From contig NZ_CP019980.1 in NCBI RefSeq assembly GCF_002982115.1, positions 2,860,001 to 2,924,000 of the forward strand: a stretch of 64,000 nucleotides of DNA, given 5' to 3'. Under the pieces are notes generated by a model. The model saw nothing but the letters and a program-made list of their open reading frames with translations, made no database searches and was not told the DNA's origin. Shown here piece after piece: positions 26,579-35,490 of this stretch. Origin of the DNA: Lysinibacillus sphaericus. GTDB taxonomy: Bacteria; Bacillota; Bacilli; Bacillales_A; Planococcaceae. The position numbers and the translations under genes are program-made. Position 1 is the first letter of the stretch, and every line of letters begins with the position of its first letter.

Positions 26579-27781
26579 TTGATTCATTTTGATTACAAAC
26601 AACTGCCTATTTTTACCGATTAGGATACTTACTATTGCTAGTAATAGACCCGAAATCATAAATACTATTCTTATGCCGAATACATCTGCTATTATGCCCA
26701 TTACTAAAGAGGCAATGCCAAATCCCCCCGTTAAGATAGCGCTTAAAGCCGTATAAACAGCAGATAATTCCTTTCTTGAAACACTTGTTTGAATAACGGT
26801 ATGTTGTGGGATGCTCTTTATTTGCCCAAAAAGCCCCACACAAAAAGTTAAAAATAATGCAATGTTTGGCATGCTATTGACACTAAATAAAATAGTGGCA
26901 CAACACGTAAATAATGATCCAATCACCATCACTTGCGCTATGTTCTTTTCAATGGATGCGCTATATTTCACACAATAAATGCTGCCCACTATTAATCCCA
27001 CAAAATATATGCCATTGATAAAGCCCCACCACCGCTTGTCAACATGCAAAGCATCATGGACAAATACCAATATAATGGCTGCAATCCATACCGTACCCGC
27101 AATGGTTTCAAGAATATCAATCCATACGATTTGACGTAACAAAGGGGTATTCCACAATGTTTTCCAGCCCTTAACAACCTGATCTATTTTCCCTTGTTGT
27201 TCGAGTGATTGCTGGTCTACATTTTCTAATAAAGATAATACAAAACTCGCTATAGCAAACAAACACCCCACAACCCAAATAAGTTGCTGAGAGCTGAGAA
27301 CAAGTAAAAATAGGCTCCCTACAAACCACATAATGGATTGAATAAATTGCGTGACTCCTTCATCTATGCCATTTGCTTTCAATAATTGTTCATCCTTCAC
27401 ATAATAAGGAACCAATGTCTGTCTTATTGGGTTGGCACAGCCATCAAGAAATGCAATCATACTGATGACAATAAACAACAGGTAAAAATTTGTTGTGGAG
27501 ATGCTAACTAACAATAGCCCTAAAGCAAATAATAAACACGTTTTTCCGATTTGCGAACCTGCCATTAACCACTTTAAATTTACCTTCTCGAACAAAAGCG
27601 GCGTCAATATACTGGACACAAACATCGATGTTGCAATCGTAAATGGCACAAAGGATGCGGCAATAGCTGATCCCGTTAAAAGATAAATGATATGAATAAC
27701 ACTTACGATATATAAAACGTCACCTATATTGGCAAGTGACTGCCCTACAAGTAATAACCAAAAATTTCTACCCAAATTCAT
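26576..27781 (-). CDS. MFS exporter controlled by a leader-peptide attenuator
   Basis: 401 residues with about 12 membrane segments (start MNLGRNFWLLLVGQSLANIGD). The general layout resembles the MFS_3-type drug exporters that include macrolide efflux proteins, but no specific substrate motif is visible. The start ATG at 27779-27781 is preceded by GGGGGA (27788-27793), which is part of a hairpin. Upstream lie two short ORFs with the same first two codons (ATG AAT), each with its own strong ribosome site. That arrangement is typical of antibiotic-inducible resistance genes. Confidence 0.88.
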   Translation of the reverse strand: MNLGRNFWLLLVGQSLANIGDVLYIVSVIHIIYLLTGSAIAASFVPFTIATSMFVSSILTPLLFEKVNLKWLMAGSQIGKTCLLFALGLLLVSISTTNFYLLFIVISMIAFLDGCANPIRQTLVPYYVKDEQLLKANGIDEGVTQFIQSIMWFVGSLFLLVLSSQQLIWVVGCLFAIASFVLSLLENVDQQSLEQQGKIDQVVKGWKTLWNTPLLRQIVWIDILETIAGTVWIAAIILVFVHDALHVDKRWWGFINGIYFVGLIVGSIYCVKYSASIEKNIAQVMVIGSLFTCCATILFSVNSMPNIALFLTFCVGLFGQIKSIPQHTVIQTSVSRKELSAVYTALSAILTGGFGIASLVMGIIADVFGIRIVFMISGLLLAIVSILIGKNRQLFVIKMNQ

Positions 27782-27830
27782 AAACTATCCCCCATTTTTC
27801 AAGAAAATAAATTCATTGAAATGGGCGATT

Positions 27831-27848
27831 TTAAATTGGAAGATTCAT
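27831..27848 (-). CDS. Leader peptide MNLPI (proximal)
   Basis: Five codons and TAA: ATG AAT CTT CCA ATT. A very strong ribosome site GGGGGAGG (27857-27864) sits 8 bases upstream. The stop codon is 3 bases before the 5' arm of the hairpin that hides the MFS ribosome site, so a ribosome paused at codons 4-5 would cover that arm. Inferred translational attenuator. Confidence 0.65.
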   Translation of the reverse strand: MNLPI

Positions 27849-27902
27849 GAAACTTGCCTCCCCCATTTTTAACGAAATACCATTCATTAAAATGAGGGAT
27901 TT

Positions 27903-27920
27903 TTAAATTGGACGATTCAT
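27903..27920 (-). CDS. Leader peptide MNRPI (distal)
   Basis: Five codons and TAA: ATG AAT CGT CCA ATT. It differs from the proximal leader only at codon 3. The ribosome site AAGGAG (27930-27935) is 9 bases upstream. The following hairpin hides the GGGGGAGG of the proximal leader, so the two modules would act in series. Confidence 0.65.
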   Translation of the reverse strand: MNRPI

Positions 27921-28230
27921 ACAAACGGTCTCCTTCTGCTAGCTGATAAATCAGGGGGATTTAGATTTATCAAATTTTTATAGTGAATAACTTATTTTTC
28001 TATATTTTTATTTTCCATACAATAAATCTTGCTTACAATTATACCGATATTTATAAAAAATAGTTGTTTTTTTATTTACTTACAGAGCATGTTGAACTGG
28101 ATGATATCATAAAGTGATTTAATGTTCCCTAAAGTAATTAGTCCATTTTTATAGGACTATTACGATATTTCTTGGGAAATGATGTGGATTTTATGTGCTC
28201 TAATAAACGTGTTGAAAGGGGAGAGTTTTA

Positions 28231-28719
28231 ATGAATTATTATGATCCGTATTATAGTGATTATGATGCAGTCTTTGGTGGTTTCATGGTGGTTTTCTTTT
28301 TCGTATTATTGGGCATGTTAATTGTTGGGTACGTTGTGAATGCACTTATTTATTTTATGGCTTCGAAAACAAACGGTTTTAGCGATGTAGCTTATATAGC
28401 ATGGATTCCAATTATCAATATTTATAGTTTATTTCTACTTACCGCCAATGGTGATGATGATGCGACAATCCGTGCAACAGCGAAAAAAACAACATTCATT
28501 TATGCAGCATTATTTATCATTTCGTTCGTCCCATTAGTTGGATTTATTGCTTCACTTGTTATGTTCGGCTATTGGGTTTACTACACATATCGTCTTCTAT
28601 TCCGCTGGACTGGTGAGTCTGGAAAAGCCGTTCTCTACATTATTTTATCTATTATTACATGTGGCTTATTCTATGCTATCTACGGCTTAATGCGTATGAA
28701 ACGACCATTTATCGTATAG
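28231..28719 (+). CDS. Hypothetical multipass membrane protein
   Basis: 162 residues with four predicted membrane segments, at about 14-45, 52-70, 87-112 and 130-150. Tyr/Asp-rich N-terminus (MNYYDPYYSDYDA). A short acidic loop (NGDDDATIRATAKK) separates helices 2 and 3. I do not recognise a family. Ribosome site AAAGGGGAG upstream; single gene with its own terminator. Confidence 0.75.
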   Translation: MNYYDPYYSDYDAVFGGFMVVFFFVLLGMLIVGYVVNALIYFMASKTNGFSDVAYIAWIPIINIYSLFLLTANGDDDATIRATAKKTTFIYAALFIISFVPLVGFIASLVMFGYWVYYTYRLLFRWTGESGKAVLYIILSIITCGLFYAIYGLMRMKRPFIV

Positions 28720-28741
28720 TTGTAGAGTAAAGAGCCTCTTT

Positions 28742-28784
28742 AAATCCCTTTTCGTCCAGCAAGACGGAAAGCGGATTTTTTTGT
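28742..28784 (+). terminator. Terminator of the membrane protein gene
   Basis: Imperfect stem AATCCCTTTTCGTC / GACGGAAAGCGGATT followed by T residues. Confidence 0.8.
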
Positions 28785-28925
28785 GCTTATACCTTGTCGT
28801 TTCTGTTCATTCCCCTCCTATTTCCAATATTTTTTCCAAAATGAAGCCAGCGTTCCCGATGAATATGCTATATTATAGTTAGAAAATTTAGAATTTCTAA
28901 TTTTTAAACAAAGGGGATTTTATTT

Positions 28926-30098
28926 ATGTATGAAAATATTTTAAGACATCCAGGACCTACACCGATTCCTAAAAAAGTGCAACTTGCGATGAACCGAGAT
29001 ATCTTCAGCCATCGAAGCAATGAATTTGTTGAGCTATATCGTGAAACGACAGAGCTAGTGAAAGCTGTTTTCGGCACGAAGCAGGACATATTATTGCTTC
29101 CATCTGGTGGCACAGCAGCACTGGAGGCTGCTGCTGTCAATACCGTTAATGCGGGCGATGATGTTGTTGTCATTACCGTAGGAGCTTTTGGAGATTATTT
29201 CGTTTCAATTTGCGAAAAATATGGCTTTAACGTACATAAGCTAGCAAAACAATGGGGACAAGCATGCACAGCTGAAGAGTTGCGTACTTTTTTACAACCT
29301 CTACAGCATATTAAAGCTGTTTTTATTACGTACAACGAAACGTCAACAGGTATTTTAAATCCCATTGCAGCGTTAGCACAAGTCGTGCGTGAAGAAAGCG
29401 ATGCGTTAGTTATCGTTGATGGCGTAAGCTGTATTGGTGGAGCTCCTGCTGAGATGGATGCGTGGGGAATTGATATCCTCGTAACAGGCTCGCAAAAGGC
29501 GATGATGCTTCCACCTGGGCTTTCTCTCGTTAGCGTTAGTGACAGAGCTTGGAAAGTTATCGAAGAAAATACTATGCCATCTTATTACTTAAATTTATTG
29601 AGCTATCGTGATTGGGCTCACAAAGGGATGACACCAAATACCCCTACCATCACACTTATTTATGGATTACGTGAAGTATGTAAACTCATTGAAGAAGAAG
29701 GTGGCTTTGCTCACACTGTTGCACGCCATGAATTGATGAAAAATATGGTGCGCAGTGCAATGAAAGCTCTTCACATGGAATTATTGACAACGGATGAGTT
29801 CGCTTCACCAACGATTACTGCTATCATGGCGCCAAAAGGTATTGCATTAAATGCGTTTTTACATCACCTTAAACAACACTATCATTTAGATTTTGCTGGT
29901 GGTCTTGGGCCTTTACAAGGGGAAATTTTTAGATTTGGGCATATGGGCTACTGCTTCCCTAGCGATATTTTACAAGCCGTTTCTTTAATGGAAGCGGCAT
30001 TGCAAGACTTTGCCTATGACTTTGAGCCAGGTGCAGGTGTCAGCGCAGCACATAAAGTGTTTTTAGCCGCACAGGCGAATACGATTACAAGCCCCTAA
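28926..30098 (+). CDS. Class V aminotransferase (alanine-glyoxylate / PucG type)
   Basis: 390 residues. HPGPTPIPKKVQLAMNRDIFSHRS is the usual beginning of the alanine-glyoxylate/serine-pyruvate group (here split: HPGPTPIP, then FSHRS). The PLP lysine is near residue 191 in TGSQKAMMLPPG and VDGVSCIGGAPAEMDAWGID precedes it. It transfers amino groups between small amino acids and glyoxylate or pyruvate, possibly in purine breakdown as PucG, but no purine catabolic genes are near. Single-gene unit. Confidence 0.9.
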   Translation: MYENILRHPGPTPIPKKVQLAMNRDIFSHRSNEFVELYRETTELVKAVFGTKQDILLLPSGGTAALEAAAVNTVNAGDDVVVITVGAFGDYFVSICEKYGFNVHKLAKQWGQACTAEELRTFLQPLQHIKAVFITYNETSTGILNPIAALAQVVREESDALVIVDGVSCIGGAPAEMDAWGIDILVTGSQKAMMLPPGLSLVSVSDRAWKVIEENTMPSYYLNLLSYRDWAHKGMTPNTPTITLIYGLREVCKLIEEEGGFAHTVARHELMKNMVRSAMKALHMELLTTDEFASPTITAIMAPKGIALNAFLHHLKQHYHLDFAGGLGPLQGEIFRFGHMGYCFPSDILQAVSLMEAALQDFAYDFEPGAGVSAAHKVFLAAQANTITSP

Positions 30099-30127
30099 TT
30101 AGCTGACCTATGAGCTTGGACAAAAGA

Positions 30128-30170
30128 GAAAAAATGTTAGATTGACTAAAGTCGTTCTAACATTTTTTCT
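30128..30170 (+). terminator. Terminator of the aminotransferase gene
   Basis: Stem AATGTTAGA / TCTAACATT followed by six T residues. The sequence resembles the terminator at 17684-17723. Confidence 0.85.
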
Positions 30171-30186
30171 TATCTAGACAATTTTC

Positions 30187-30888
30187 TTACAGACTATAAA
30201 GATAATAATAAAGTTGAGTAAAATCCTTTGCAATTAACGAATCTCGTTCTATAAAAAATTGTAATGTACCCGAGTCTGCTATCATAGCATATGTTTTTTT
30301 AGCATTGCCTTCCATATCTAATTGAAATAGTAACTCAGCATTGCTATTTTTTTCATCAAAGCTATTTTTATCCATAAATGCATAGCCACCTATTTTCGTT
30401 CCACTACCATCTGTTTCATCAAAGTACTTTGAATAAGCAGGATTCTCTATTGGTAAGTCATAATGAACGGAGCGAGGATCCGTATACGGTACTAGCTCTT
30501 GAAGTAATGTTGCCTTCAATGCATAAGGACCCCCAAAAATAATCGGTTCACATAGCTCATACTCCATTTCTTCATCTGAAAATGGCTCGATATCATGAGA
30601 GGGATCAAAGTCCGAATAATACCGACAATAATAGCCATCCTTGTCAACACCATAATCTTCATCCGCCAACACAAAAAACTGTAGAAGCCCTTGCTGTGGA
30701 TAATCTTTTAGCTTAGGTAGCTTTGCAAAATTAAGCTGTGCTATAAACATATATGGTATGCCACTGCTATGTACTGGGAAGTCATCACCTAATTTACTAT
30801 ACGGTCTTCCACCTAATTTACTATCCGTATAAGTAACTGACTCCTCTACTGCTTGTAAAATAATCGCCTGCTTTAATGAATCCTTCAA
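30187..30888 (-). CDS. YwqG-type DUF1963 protein
   Basis: 233 residues, soluble. SKLGGRPYSKLGDDFP, FIAQLNFAKLP, GLLQFFV and the C-terminal GTLQFFIERDSL are typical of the YwqG/DUF1963 family. In B. subtilis ywqG lies in a toxin-related region, but the role is not established. Single gene. Confidence 0.88.
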   Translation of the reverse strand: MKDSLKQAIILQAVEESVTYTDSKLGGRPYSKLGDDFPVHSSGIPYMFIAQLNFAKLPKLKDYPQQGLLQFFVLADEDYGVDKDGYYCRYYSDFDPSHDIEPFSDEEMEYELCEPIIFGGPYALKATLLQELVPYTDPRSVHYDLPIENPAYSKYFDETDGSGTKIGGYAFMDKNSFDEKNSNAELLFQLDMEGNAKKTYAMIADSGTLQFFIERDSLIAKDFTQLYYYLYSL

Positions 30889-30949
30889 TAACGTTCAATC
30901 CTTTCCTATTAACTAAAAATAATTTCCTAATTAACATCCTGCAAAATAA

Positions 30950-30991
30950 AAAGACACATACCACTCTAACAGAGCATATCTGTCTTTTTAT
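30950..30991 (-). terminator. Terminator of the yqxD-dsdA operon
   Basis: Stem AAAAAGACA / TGTCTTTTT with an inner helix CTCT / AGAG. A T-run ends the minus-strand product. Confidence 0.75.
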
Positions 30992-31041
30992 TGACTTTAC
31001 TCATCATTTTATCATTAACTGTTTTTCATTATTTATTTTTG

Positions 31042-32364
31042 CTACATGTTCACCTTCGCCATGTACTCTTCTCGCATCTCTTGTGGTACCATACTTCCCC
31101 CTGTTGCCCAGACAAGATGTGTAGCTTGTTCCATTATATCCTGTAAATGATGCTTTTCTATATAGTTTTGTCCGTTCTTTAGCAAATGAATGGGACCAAA
31201 CATTCCCGCATGTGCAGAAGGCTCTAAAAATACCCCTTCACTTTCCATTGCTAAAGCAAGGGACATAAACAATTCTTCATCTTTTACGGTATAGCAACCG
31301 CTAATATACGATTCCATCACTTTTCCTACAAATTTAGAAGCACGCCCTACAGCAAGACCGTCTGCTTCTGTTTGATTGTCCAAGCCAATATCCTCTACAC
31401 TGATTTCATCATGTAAGCCTGTCATAAGCCCAATCATCATACAAGGTGAGGCAGTTGGCTCCGCAAAGAAGATATGAACATGCTCCCCGAATATTTCACG
31501 TAAACCGTATGCAACCCCTCCAGGTCCACCCCCTACCCCACATGGTAAATAAACGAACAATGGATGTGCTTTGTCCACTTGAATGTTTGTCTTTTCTAAC
31601 TGGACTTTTAGGCGTTTTGCTGCTACTGCATAGCCAGCAAATAAATCTTTTGAATTTTCATCATCAATAAAATGACACATTGGATTTTGTGAAGCTTCCA
31701 GACGCCCCTGTTCTACAGCAACACTATAGTCTGCTTTATATTCAATAACCGTTGCACCTTTTTCTCTTAGCAACGCTTTCTTCCACTCTTTTGCGTCACT
31801 AGACATATGTACAACGACATTGAACCCTAATTTTTTAGCCATTATGCCGATACTGAGCCCTAAATTACCAGTTGAACCTACGGCAATCGTATACTGCTGA
31901 AAAAACGTCCGTAGTTCTTCAGTGGCGAACACCGCATAATCATCTTCTATTGTTAACATACCATTAGCAATCGCCAAACGCTCTGCATGCTTTAAAACTT
32001 CATAGATTCCACCACGAGCTTTGATGGAGCCAGAGATAGGCAACGTGTGATCACATTTTAAAACGAATTTACCTGGAATGGATAGTGCGAACATTCTCTC
32101 GAGTGCCTTCTTCATTTGTGCAATTTGTTGAATAGGCGATTCAATCAGCCCTTTACTGTGTAATAGTTCAGGATAAGCAATAGTTAAATAGGAAGAAAAG
32201 CGTTGCAGCGTTTCTTCCGCATCTTTAACCTCCTCGTTAGAAAAGAGTGTTGTTTTTGCCTTTTTCGTCCATTTTGTATTCTCCCAAAATACAGTCTCCC
32301 GATTTTTTATCGTTTCTAATAGTGGATATTGGTGAAATAATTCGTGTTTTAGGTCATTTTCCAT
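31042..32364 (-). CDS. dsdA: D-serine ammonia-lyase
   Basis: 440 residues, standard length. The PLP lysine is Lys115 in [15 protein letters not shown] glycine-rich phosphate-binding loop ([15 protein letters not shown]) and SAHAGMFGP follow, as in DsdA. It turns D-serine into pyruvate and ammonia, detoxifying a peptidoglycan-type D-amino acid. Its start overlaps the end of the upstream YqxD gene by 11 bases, so translation is probably coupled. Confidence 0.95.
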   Translation of the reverse strand: MENDLKHELFHQYPLLETIKNRETVFWENTKWTKKAKTTLFSNEEVKDAEETLQRFSSYLTIAYPELLHSKGLIESPIQQIAQMKKALERMFALSIPGKFVLKCDHTLPISGSIKARGGIYEVLKHAERLAIANGMLTIEDDYAVFATEELRTFFQQYTIAVGSTGNLGLSIGIMAKKLGFNVVVHMSSDAKEWKKALLREKGATVIEYKADYSVAVEQGRLEASQNPMCHFIDDENSKDLFAGYAVAAKRLKVQLEKTNIQVDKAHPLFVYLPCGVGGGPGGVAYGLREIFGEHVHIFFAEPTASPCMMIGLMTGLHDEISVEDIGLDNQTEADGLAVGRASKFVGKVMESYISGCYTVKDEELFMSLALAMESEGVFLEPSAHAGMFGPIHLLKNGQNYIEKHHLQDIMEQATHLVWATGGSMVPQEMREEYMAKVNM

Positions 32365-32827
32365 CTGCTGATTCCTCCATTTTTTGCGCTAAAATTGCTC
32401 GTTCACAAATTTGTCGAAATTTCATTTCGAACAGCATATTATTTTCTTTCGTTCTTTTTTTAGGTCCCTTGGTTCGTCCTCCAGCACGTCTAATTTTCTG
32501 CCCAACATGGCGCATATCGAGCAAACGTTCGATATTTTCATTAGACATTTCCCTGCCATTTTGATCGATTGGATAACCTCCACGTGCCAACACCATGGCC
32601 GCTAAACCGTAATCCTGTGTAATAACAATATCATGTTTTGAAAGCGCATTCACTAGCGTGAAATCAACCGAATCTGGACCCTTTGGTACAATAATTGTTA
32701 TTACATTATCACGTTCAATACGGTGTGATGTATCGCAAAACAAGATAGTTTCAATCTCAAACTCAGATGATATAGATAGCGCTAAATCCACGACTGGACA
32801 GGCATCAGCATCAATTAATACCTTCAC
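32354..32827 (-). CDS. YaiI/YqxD family protein (DUF188)
   Basis: 157 residues. The N-terminal [19 protein letters not shown] and the [17 protein letters not shown] segment are hallmarks of the YaiI/YqxD family, a PIN-like fold with conserved Asp residues. Function not established; a nuclease is suspected from the fold. First gene of a two-gene unit with dsdA. Confidence 0.92.
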   Translation of the reverse strand: MKVLIDADACPVVDLALSISSEFEIETILFCDTSHRIERDNVITIIVPKGPDSVDFTLVNALSKHDIVITQDYGLAAMVLARGGYPIDQNGREMSNENIERLLDMRHVGQKIRRAGGRTKGPKKRTKENNMLFEMKFRQICERAILAQKMEESADGK

Positions 32828-33014
32828 AATAAGGCATCATTCCCTTCTCATTATTAGATAAATCAAGTACCTTGATATTATTTTAATATAATATTTTCTT
32901 GACCCTGTTTGCTCATTTTTTCACAAACTTATCCAACTTGGAAAAAGTATTTTATTGAATAGTGTGAAAAATAGATATACGATACACCTATCAACCAATT
33001 TGGAGGTTTTCATT

Positions 33015-34388
33015 ATGACAACAACAACTTTAAGCAATGAACAATTAGCACAAGAATACGTTGACGGCGTGTTCGAGCAACTAAAACAACAAAATAGCCA
33101 TCAAGCGGAGTTTTTACAAGCAGCTGAAGAAATTTTCCTTTCATTAGTGCCTGTATTTGCACAACACCCTGAATATATTAAAGCAAATATTCTTTCTCGT
33201 ATCGTTGAGCCAGATCGCATCATTTCATTCCGTGTCGCTTGGCAAGATGATAACAACCAAGTACAAGTGAACCGTGGTTACCGCGTTCAATACAGCAATG
33301 TAATGGGTCCTTACAAAGGTGGACTTCGTTTCCACCCTTCTGTAAACGAATCAATTATTAAGTTTTTAGGTTTTGAGCAAATCTTTAAAAACGCTTTAAC
33401 TGGTCAACCAATCGGTGGTGGTAAAGGTGGATCTAACTTTAATCCAAAAGGTAAATCCGATTCAGAAATCATGCGCTTCTGCCAAGCATTCATGACTGAA
33501 TTATACCGTCATATTGGGCCAGATGTCGATGTTCCTGCTGGTGATATCGGTGTAGGTGCTCGTGAAGTGGGTTATCTATGGGGTCAATACAAACGTTTAA
33601 CAAAAGCAAATGAATCTGGCGTATTAACAGGTAAAACTCCTGGTTATGGTGGTTCATTAGCTCGTAAAGAAGCAACTGGTTACGGTACAGTATACTTTGT
33701 AGAAGAAATGTTAAAAGATGCAAATGATTCTTTTGAAGGTAAAACAGTTGTCGTTTCTGGTTCTGGTAATGTATCGACTTATGCAATTGAAAAAGCTCAA
33801 GCTTATGGTGCTAAAGTAGTTGCGTGCTCTGACTCTTCAGGCTATATCTATGATCCAGAAGGTTTAGATCTTGATGCCGTTAAAGAAATTAAAGAAGTAA
33901 AAGGTGACCGTATATCAACTTACGTTAATTACCGTCCAAATGCTACATTTACAGAAGGTTGTACAGGAATTTGGTCAATTCCATGTGATATCGCGCTTCC
34001 ATGTGCTACACAAAACGAAATCAATGGCGACGCTGCTCGTACATTAATCTCAAACGGTGTAAAAGCAATTGGTGAAGGTGCTAACATGCCATCTGACCTT
34101 GAAGCAATTAACGAATTTTTAAATGCTGGCGTATTATTTGGTCCTGCTAAAGCAGCAAATGCTGGTGGTGTTGCTGTATCTGCACTAGAAATGGCACAAG
34201 ATTCAAGCCGTGTATTCTGGTCATTTGAAGAAGTAGATGCGAAGTTACACCAAATTATGAAAAATATCTACGCAGATAGTAAAGCTGCTGCTGATAAATA
34301 CGGTTACCCAGGCAACTTAGTTGTTGGAGCAAACATCGCTGGCTTTATTAAAGTTGCTGATGGTATGCTATCTGAAGGCGTATATTAA
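33015..34388 (+). CDS. gdhA: NADP-type glutamate dehydrogenase
   Basis: 457 residues from ATG 33015 (GGAGG at 33002-33006). Substrate-domain motifs: GGLRFHPSVNESIIKFLGFEQ region (here GPYKGGLRFHPSV), GGGKGGSNFNPKGKS with the catalytic lysine, and PAGDIGVGAREVGYLWGQYKR-type segment. The dinucleotide fold VVSGSGNVSTYA follows; this and the overall length fit hexameric GdhA enzymes that make glutamate from 2-oxoglutarate and ammonia. Single gene. Confidence 0.96.
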   Translation: MTTTTLSNEQLAQEYVDGVFEQLKQQNSHQAEFLQAAEEIFLSLVPVFAQHPEYIKANILSRIVEPDRIISFRVAWQDDNNQVQVNRGYRVQYSNVMGPYKGGLRFHPSVNESIIKFLGFEQIFKNALTGQPIGGGKGGSNFNPKGKSDSEIMRFCQAFMTELYRHIGPDVDVPAGDIGVGAREVGYLWGQYKRLTKANESGVLTGKTPGYGGSLARKEATGYGTVYFVEEMLKDANDSFEGKTVVVSGSGNVSTYAIEKAQAYGAKVVACSDSSGYIYDPEGLDLDAVKEIKEVKGDRISTYVNYRPNATFTEGCTGIWSIPCDIALPCATQNEINGDAARTLISNGVKAIGEGANMPSDLEAINEFLNAGVLFGPAKAANAGGVAVSALEMAQDSSRVFWSFEEVDAKLHQIMKNIYADSKAAADKYGYPGNLVVGANIAGFIKVADGMLSEGVY

Positions 34389-34475
34389 TAAAATCCTTTT
34401 ACAATTTATTCAATCATTCTAGCATCTAGTAACTAGAATCTATTGATAAAATTTAGAATCTTCTTAATTTCACTT

Positions 34476-34513
34476 AAGATGATAACGAACATTCGTTATC
34501 ATCTTATTTTTTT
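34476..34513 (+). terminator. Terminator of gdhA
   Basis: Perfect 14-bp stem AAGATGATAACGAA / TTCGTTATCATCTT with a 2-base loop, followed by a T-run. Confidence 0.93.
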
Positions 34514-34552
34514 GTAGAATATAGGTGAAAAAATAAGTATAACAAAGATTAA

Positions 34553-34592
34553 AACGAACATTATTTATACTATATATTTAAAACATTCGTGT
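34553..34592 (+). promoter_or_regulatory. Candidate PurR box pair before purC
   Basis: AACGAACATTA (34553-34563) and, on the opposite strand, ACGAATGTTT (34582-34591) are two inverted copies of the CGAAYRTT core of Bacillus PurBoxes. They overlap the promoter region, next to TATAAT at 34593-34598. Fits PurR repression of a purine gene. Confidence 0.6.
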
Positions 34593-34598
34593 TATAAT
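34593..34598 (+). promoter_or_regulatory. -10 element of purC
   Basis: Perfect TATAAT, 34 bases before the GTG start of purC. No good -35 lies at the usual distance. Confidence 0.5.
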
Positions 34599-34631
34599 TA
34601 TTGTGTACTATGAAATATTGGAGGGTTTTTT

Positions 34632-35318
34632 GTGGAATTATTGTATACAGGTAAAACGAAAAATGTGTTCAAATTAGAAGATGGTCATTATTTATTAAAA
34701 TTTAAAGATGATGTAACTGGTGAAAATGGCGTATTTGATCCGGGCGCAAATACTGTTGGTTTAACAATTGATGGTGCAGGTCTTGCAGGTCTTCGCCTAA
34801 CTTCTTATTTCTACTCAAAACTAAACGAACAAGGTGTCCCTACTCACTACGTAGACGCAAACTTCGATGATGCTACAATGACTGTAAAGCCCGCAACTGT
34901 TTTTGGAAAAGGGTTAGAAGTCATTTGCCGATTCAAAGCTGTTGGTTCTTTCCTACGTCGCTATGGTGCTTACGTACAAGAAGGACAACCTTTAGACTCT
35001 TTCGTAGAAGTAACAATCAAAGATGATGATCGTCTAGATCCTCCAATTTCTGAAGATGCTTTAGCGATGTTAAACCTGTTAACACATGAAGAATATGCTA
35101 TTTTAAAACAACGCACAATTGAAATTTCTAAATTTGTTGGTGCAGAGCTTGCGAAAAAAGGCTTAAAACTATACGATATTAAATTAGAATTCGGCCGTGA
35201 CGCACAAACAAATGAAATATTATTAATTGATGAAATCTCTGGCGGCAATATGCGCGCTTACAAAGGTGAACAATATATTGAGCCATTAGAGCTTGAAAAA
35301 ATTATGTTAGCTGACTAA
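34632..35318 (+). CDS. purC: SAICAR synthase (solitary purC)
   Basis: 228 residues, GTG start at 34632 with GGAGG upstream. LLYTGKTKNVF, LKFKDDVTGENG and the C-terminal YDIKLEFGRD and IDEISGGNMRAY give the SAICAR synthase fold and active-site pattern. It joins CAIR and aspartate in step 8 of purine synthesis. Unlike in B. subtilis it is not in a pur operon; it has its own promoter with PurR-like boxes. It is a more divergent form than the operon-borne PurC, and a second copy may exist elsewhere. Confidence 0.88.
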   Translation: MELLYTGKTKNVFKLEDGHYLLKFKDDVTGENGVFDPGANTVGLTIDGAGLAGLRLTSYFYSKLNEQGVPTHYVDANFDDATMTVKPATVFGKGLEVICRFKAVGSFLRRYGAYVQEGQPLDSFVEVTIKDDDRLDPPISEDALAMLNLLTHEEYAILKQRTIEISKFVGAELAKKGLKLYDIKLEFGRDAQTNEILLIDEISGGNMRAYKGEQYIEPLELEKIMLAD

Positions 35319-35327
35319 TCACGGATT

Positions 35328-35363
35328 CCCCTTCATGCAACCAATGCATTGAGGGGGTTTTTT
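35328..35363 (+). terminator. Terminator of purC
   Basis: Stem CCCCTTCATGCA / TGCATTGAGGGG with one mismatch followed by T residues. Confidence 0.9.
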
Positions 35364-35490
35364 AGTGTGTAGTAGTAATATTTTTTACATTCAATCCAAA
35401 ATTTCCAATCTAACAATTTTTTTGAAACCTTTTACCACTTCACTCGTATATTGAATAGAAACATATATTATCATCTTTGGAGGTACTTTA

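Larger units (their letters stand above)
27789..27925 (-). repeat. Direct duplication forming a two-stage attenuator
   Basis: Two similar units, 27789-27851 and 27860-27925, repeat a G-run ribosome site, a hairpin and a five-codon ORF. In the upstream unit the minus-strand arm at 27889-27898 pairs over 10 bp with the G-run at 27860-27869. In the downstream unit the arm at 27818-27827 pairs, with an AA bulge, with the G-run at 27789-27800, hiding the MFS ribosome site. Confidence 0.75.

Noticed and set aside
33490..33786. Leu/His-rich open frame antisense to gdhA
   Set aside because: Low-complexity product of codon bias in gdhA, no ribosome site.
34481..34500. PurR or LexA-like palindrome GATAACGAACATTCGTTATC
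   Set aside because: It is the inner part of a perfect 14-bp terminator stem followed by a T-run after gdhA; the CGAACATTCG core is probably incidental.
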